This document shows, one piece after another, positions 60,725 through 64,000 of a stretch of 64,000 nt of DNA. Under the pieces are notes generated by a model. The model saw only the letters and a list, made by a program, of their open reading frames with translations, was not told the origin of the DNA and ran no database searches. This DNA comes from Pectobacterium araliae. Its GTDB lineage: Bacteria > Pseudomonadota > Gammaproteobacteria > Enterobacterales > Enterobacteriaceae. The stretch is taken from NCBI RefSeq assembly GCF_037076465.1, contig NZ_AP028908.1:2418001-2482000 (forward strand), read 5' to 3'. The number at the start of each line of letters is the position of its first letter. Position 1 is the stretch's first letter. Both the position numbers and the translations under genes were made by a program.

Positions 60725-62533
60725 ATGTTGAAACGTTTCCTGCTGCCGCTGTCGCTCGTCAATCAGGTTGCACTATTGATGCTGCTACTCGGTTTGCTGG
60801 GTATTGCTGGCATGTCGGTTTCCAGTTGGATGTCACAAAGCATCCAAGGGAACGCGCACGCCATTAATAAAGCAGGTTCACTGCGTATGCAAAGCTACCG
60901 TTTGCTATCGATGGTGCCGCTCTCTGCCGAGAATGAAATTTATCTGCAAGAACTGGAAGAAGACGAAACCAGTAGCGACCTTCAGCAGGCTGTGCGCCGG
61001 GAAGGGCTCAGTGAGCAATTCACTGCGTTGCGCGTTTTCTGGCTGGAAAGCCTGCAACCCCATCTGCGGCAAGCAACGCACTCCGCCGATGCCTCAGCCG
61101 ATGTCGCCCGTTTTGTACAACAACTGGACGATCTGGTTTCCGCCATCGACCACAAAACCGAACAACGCCTGATGATGGTCACATTGGTGCAGCGCATCTT
61201 CATCGGCATCATGTTTATCCTGCTGGTCACCACATTCTTTTATTTGCGTCGTCGTCTATTAACCCCGTGGCAACGTCTGGTTTCGATGGCGCAGGCCATC
61301 GGACACGGCGATTTCACCCAGCGAGTGGCGATCAACGGTCACGATGAAATGAGCACGCTGGGACAGGTGCTTAACAGCATGTCGGATGAGCTTTCCGCGA
61401 TGTACCACAGTCTGGAGCAGCGCGTAGCCGAGAAAACGGCTGACCTGCAACAAAAAAACGAGTTGCTCTCTTTTCTTTATCGCGCCAGCCGACACCTGCA
61501 TACCGGTGCGCCGCTGTGCAGTCGATTGATGCCGATCCTGAACGAACTGCCCTCGTTAACACCGCTGCGCAATATTCAACTGCGACTGTATGAAGATAAT
61601 AATCAGGAACAGTTTCATCAGTTTAGCGACGACAGTCAGTTACAGCCGGATCACTGCCCAGATAACAGTTGTCAGAGCTGCGGTGTGCAACATAAACAGG
61701 AAGAGCAGCCGGGTCACCCCCACTGCTGGGATCTGCACGATAAGCACGGCCAATATGGCGTCGTGTTGGCCACGTTGCCAGACCATACCGTGCTGAGCCA
61801 CGATCAGAATCAGTTGCTAAACACGTTATTGGAACAGTTGACCAGCACGTTGGCGCTGGAGCGTCAGTCTACCCATCAACAACAGTTGATGCTGATGGAA
61901 GAGCGCGCCACCATTGCCCGCGAGCTGCACGACTCTATCGCACAGTCCCTCTCCTGCCTGAAAATTCAGGTGAGTTGTCTGCAAATGCAGGGCGGCGATT
62001 TGCCCCCTACGTCACAGCAGTTGCTGACAGAAATGCGCGAAGAGTTGAACACCGCCTACCGCCAACTGCGTGAACTGCTGACGACTTTCCGGCTGAAGCT
62101 TTCGGAATCCGGCTTACTTGCCGCGCTGCGGGCATCGGTCGATGAATTCGGTAAGCGGCTAGGGTATCCCATCGAGCTGCATTACCGTCTGCCGCCACAG
62201 TCGGTCTCTGCTCATCAAGGCATTCACGTTCTGCAAATTGTGCGTGAAGCCCTGAGTAATATTTATAAACACGCACAGGCCACGCAGGTCGATATCACGC
62301 TACAGCTGCGGCAGGGTTATATCGAACTTAGCGTGGCGGATAACGGCATCGGCATTCCTGATGATGCCAGCCGCGCCAACCACTATGGACTGATTATCAT
62401 GCGCGACCGTGCTCGGGGTTTGCACGGCGAATGCATTGTTCGACGCCGGCCGCTGGGGGGAACAGAAGTGAACGTCAGCTTCCTCTCTGAATACCGTCAC
62501 CGGCTACCATTAACAGGAGAAACACATGATTAA
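60725..62533 (+). CDS. narX: nitrate/nitrite sensor histidine kinase, 602 aa
   Basis: A membrane sensor with two helices (about 15-37 and 150-172) around a periplasmic domain carrying the nitrate-binding P-box ([15 protein letters not shown]). HAMP (about 175-225), a cysteine-rich central domain ([17 protein letters not shown]) and a HisKA_3 domain follow, with phospho-acceptor H402 in [13 protein letters not shown] and an ATPase region ([10 protein letters not shown]). The start at 60725 ([16 protein letters not shown]) aligns with E. coli NarX (598 aa); the frame to 60662 is not supported. It overlaps narL by 8 bp. Confidence 0.95.
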   Translation: MLKRFLLPLSLVNQVALLMLLLGLLGIAGMSVSSWMSQSIQGNAHAINKAGSLRMQSYRLLSMVPLSAENEIYLQELEEDETSSDLQQAVRREGLSEQFTALRVFWLESLQPHLRQATHSADASADVARFVQQLDDLVSAIDHKTEQRLMMVTLVQRIFIGIMFILLVTTFFYLRRRLLTPWQRLVSMAQAIGHGDFTQRVAINGHDEMSTLGQVLNSMSDELSAMYHSLEQRVAEKTADLQQKNELLSFLYRASRHLHTGAPLCSRLMPILNELPSLTPLRNIQLRLYEDNNQEQFHQFSDDSQLQPDHCPDNSCQSCGVQHKQEEQPGHPHCWDLHDKHGQYGVVLATLPDHTVLSHDQNQLLNTLLEQLTSTLALERQSTHQQQLMLMEERATIARELHDSIAQSLSCLKIQVSCLQMQGGDLPPTSQQLLTEMREELNTAYRQLRELLTTFRLKLSESGLLAALRASVDEFGKRLGYPIELHYRLPPQSVSAHQGIHVLQIVREALSNIYKHAQATQVDITLQLRQGYIELSVADNGIGIPDDASRANHYGLIIMRDRARGLHGECIVRRRPLGGTEVNVSFLSEYRHRLPLTGETHD

Positions 62534-63176
62534 CGAAGACGCCGCCACTCTACTGCTGATTGATGACCACCCCATGTTGCGCAATGGCGTTAAACAACTC
62601 ATCAGTATGGACCCAGAATTACAGGTGGCTGGTGAAGCCAGTCACGGCGAACAGGGTGTCGAACTCGCGGAGCAGTTGGATCCGGATTTGATTCTGCTTG
62701 ATTTGAATATGCCCGGCATGAACGGTCTGGAAACGTTAAATCGTCTGCGGGAAAAATCACTGTCCGGCCGCATTGTCGTTTTTAGCGTATCTAACCATGA
62801 AGATGATGTGGTCAATGCCTTAAAAAATGGTGCCGATGGTTATTTGCTAAAAGATATGGAGCCGGAGGATTTATTAGCCGCGCTGCATCAGGCGGCATCA
62901 GGGAAAATGGTGCTGAGTGAAACATTAACACCGATTCTGGCCGCCAGCCTGCGTGAAAGCCGCCACAGTAGTGACCGGGATATTCAGCAGCTCACCCCAC
63001 GCGAACGCGATATTTTGAAATTGCTGGCTCAGGGACTCTCCAATAAAGTGATTGCCCGTAAACTCACCATTACCGAAAGTACCGTTAAAGTTCACGTCAA
63101 ACACCTGTTGAAGAAAATGAAGCTAAAATCGCGCGTTGAAGCGGCCGTCTGGGTATTGCAAGAAAAAGTCATTTAA
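62526..63176 (+). CDS. narL: nitrate/nitrite response regulator, 216 aa
   Basis: A receiver domain (1-125) with acidic pocket DD (13-14), phospho-acceptor D59 (LLDLNMPG) and K109 (LLKD) precedes a LuxR-type helix-turn-helix (about 150-216, [19 protein letters not shown] and [11 protein letters not shown]). The length is the same as E. coli NarL (216 aa). It is phosphorylated by NarX and binds TACYYMT heptamers such as those seen upstream of narG and narK. Confidence 0.96.
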   Translation: MINEDAATLLLIDDHPMLRNGVKQLISMDPELQVAGEASHGEQGVELAEQLDPDLILLDLNMPGMNGLETLNRLREKSLSGRIVVFSVSNHEDDVVNALKNGADGYLLKDMEPEDLLAALHQAASGKMVLSETLTPILAASLRESRHSSDRDIQQLTPRERDILKLLAQGLSNKVIARKLTITESTVKVHVKHLLKKMKLKSRVEAAVWVLQEKVI

Positions 63177-63436
63177 TCAAAGCGTAAAATCGGCAGTGAT
63201 GATCAGCGGTAAGGATAAGGCGCTCAGGCGCCCCTCCCATCGATATCATCCTCGAGCGAACGAGGGTGCAGCAGAAGTTGATGGAAATACCACCGCCATC
63301 TCACTAAGTTAAACAATTGTTAAACGACACCATCATTTATAGCTATTATCCTAATTAATATGACGTTACTCTCGTCTAAACTAGTTCGTAATCGCATTTT
63401 TCGGCTTTTACACCGAGTTTAACGTTGAGGAACAAT
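63177..63436. other. intergenic region after narL
   Basis: Two small hairpins (GGCGC/GCGCC at 63219-63232 and CCTCG/CGAGG at 63250-63265) follow narL without a U tract. The rest is A+T-rich and should hold the promoter of the acyltransferase gene. No gene is seen. Confidence 0.4.
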
Positions 63437-64000
63437 ATGAAGAAGGTCAGTAAGGAGCGATTTATCGGCCTGGAATGGTTACGATTTTTGCTCGGCTGCT
63501 ATGTGATGATTTATCACACGGTTCACATTTATCCCCAGCGTGAACGTATTCCGTTCTTGAGCGAACTCACCAGTATGGGATTCTTCGCCACCAGCACGTT
63601 CTTTGTCCTGTCTGGCTTTTTGTTAGCGCATGTCTACATTAAGGACGGACGTCTACGTGAGCCTGTTCGCCAGTTCTGGGCTAAACGCTTCTTTAATATT
63701 TACCCTATCCATATCATTGCCCTGCTGTCTTCTATTGCCGTCGTCACGCTCATGCAGTGGCTGGCAGTGCCGCCAGAAGGACAAGTCGCCAGTGCGCGTT
63801 TCGTCATTTATGATACCAACGACCCCGCAGCCGACCCCGAAACGCTGCGCCATTACATGACAAATGCACAACTGGCATTCAACGGGTTATTGCAGGTACT
63901 GATGTTGCAGGCATGGAATCCTTACTTCCTCACCTTCAATGCCCCGTTATGGTCGCTTTCTACGCTGTTCTTTTTCTATCTGGCCTTTCCGCTGCTGGCT
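63437..64000 (+). CDS. acyltransferase-3 family membrane protein, 5' part only
   Basis: The frame opens at ATG 63437, behind TTGAGGAACAAT, and runs 188 codons without a stop to the window edge. The N-terminus (ERFIGLEWLRFLLGCYVMIYH) contains the catalytic His region of acyltransferase-3 proteins, which O-acetylate or O-succinylate cell-surface glycans. The next helices (FFATSTFFVLSGFLLAHVY, RFFNIYPIHIIALL) follow the family pattern, as does PLWSLSTLFFFYLAFPLL. The substrate is unknown, and the C-terminal half lies outside the window. Confidence 0.85.
   Translation, partial: MKKVSKERFIGLEWLRFLLGCYVMIYHTVHIYPQRERIPFLSELTSMGFFATSTFFVLSGFLLAHVYIKDGRLREPVRQFWAKRFFNIYPIHIIALLSSIAVVTLMQWLAVPPEGQVASARFVIYDTNDPAADPETLRHYMTNAQLAFNGLLQVLMLQAWNPYFLTFNAPLWSLSTLFFFYLAFPLLA

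Noticed and set aside
60517..60867. 116-codon plus-strand ORF starting before narX
   Set aside because: It runs out of frame into narX across the regulatory region with NarL sites and shows no domain.

Overview
The window is chromosomal DNA from an enterobacterium, most likely a soft-rot Pectobacterium-type species. I infer this from the narGHJI/narK/narXL respiratory block with E. coli-like protein lengths and Fnr/NarL sites, from a HecA/HecB-like two-partner secretion locus, and from the gene order and base composition. No rRNA, tRNA, CRISPR array, phage or insertion-sequence transposase is visible.

Left (1-17.6 kb): the 3' end of a SymE-like gene, then a contact-dependent inhibition (CDI) locus read leftward: transporter CdiB/HecB, a 5146-residue CdiA/HecA exoprotein, and a small abutting ORF that is the likely immunity gene. 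Two A+T-rich blocks stand out in cdiA: a central segment (about 6.2-6.8 kb) and the C-terminal toxin plus immunity cassette (about 0.2-1.0 kb).

18-31 kb: a GntR/FCD regulator; an EAL phosphodiesterase with a CSS sensor domain; a LysR/M20 amidohydrolase pair; and an operon combining a MetNIQ-type importer with an N-acylamino-acid racemase-like enolase. Next comes a set of SDR reductase, APH-family kinase and class-III aminotransferase/phospho-lyase.

31-41 kb: a PotBCD-type importer, gabD, gabT, a divergent MocR/GabR regulator, and a detached PotA-type ATPase. The perfect palindrome TGATGCATCA occurs upstream of the GntR gene at 18 kb, upstream of the SDR operon and upstream of the importer operon. 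This suggests that the distant GntR protein controls a dispersed catabolic regulon.

41-44.5 kb: a YheO/DauR-like regulator divergent from a hydroxyaspartate ammonia-lyase-like gene. That gene is followed by a fused remnant of two further genes that look like beta-hydroxyaspartate pathway members. Then a MarR regulator faces a gene of which only the first codons survive.

44.5-63.2 kb: narI/J/H/G; a 5-oxoprolinase (pxp) operon with a PxpB-PxpC fusion, a DUF1445 protein, an NRAMP-type transporter and a biotin carboxylase; a GntR regulator; narK; and narXL. The window ends inside an acyltransferase-3 gene.

Starts were moved downstream of the longest ORF wherever a ribosome site, a family alignment or a gene overlap supported it. 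Names rest on motif and family recognition by eye; no database search was possible.
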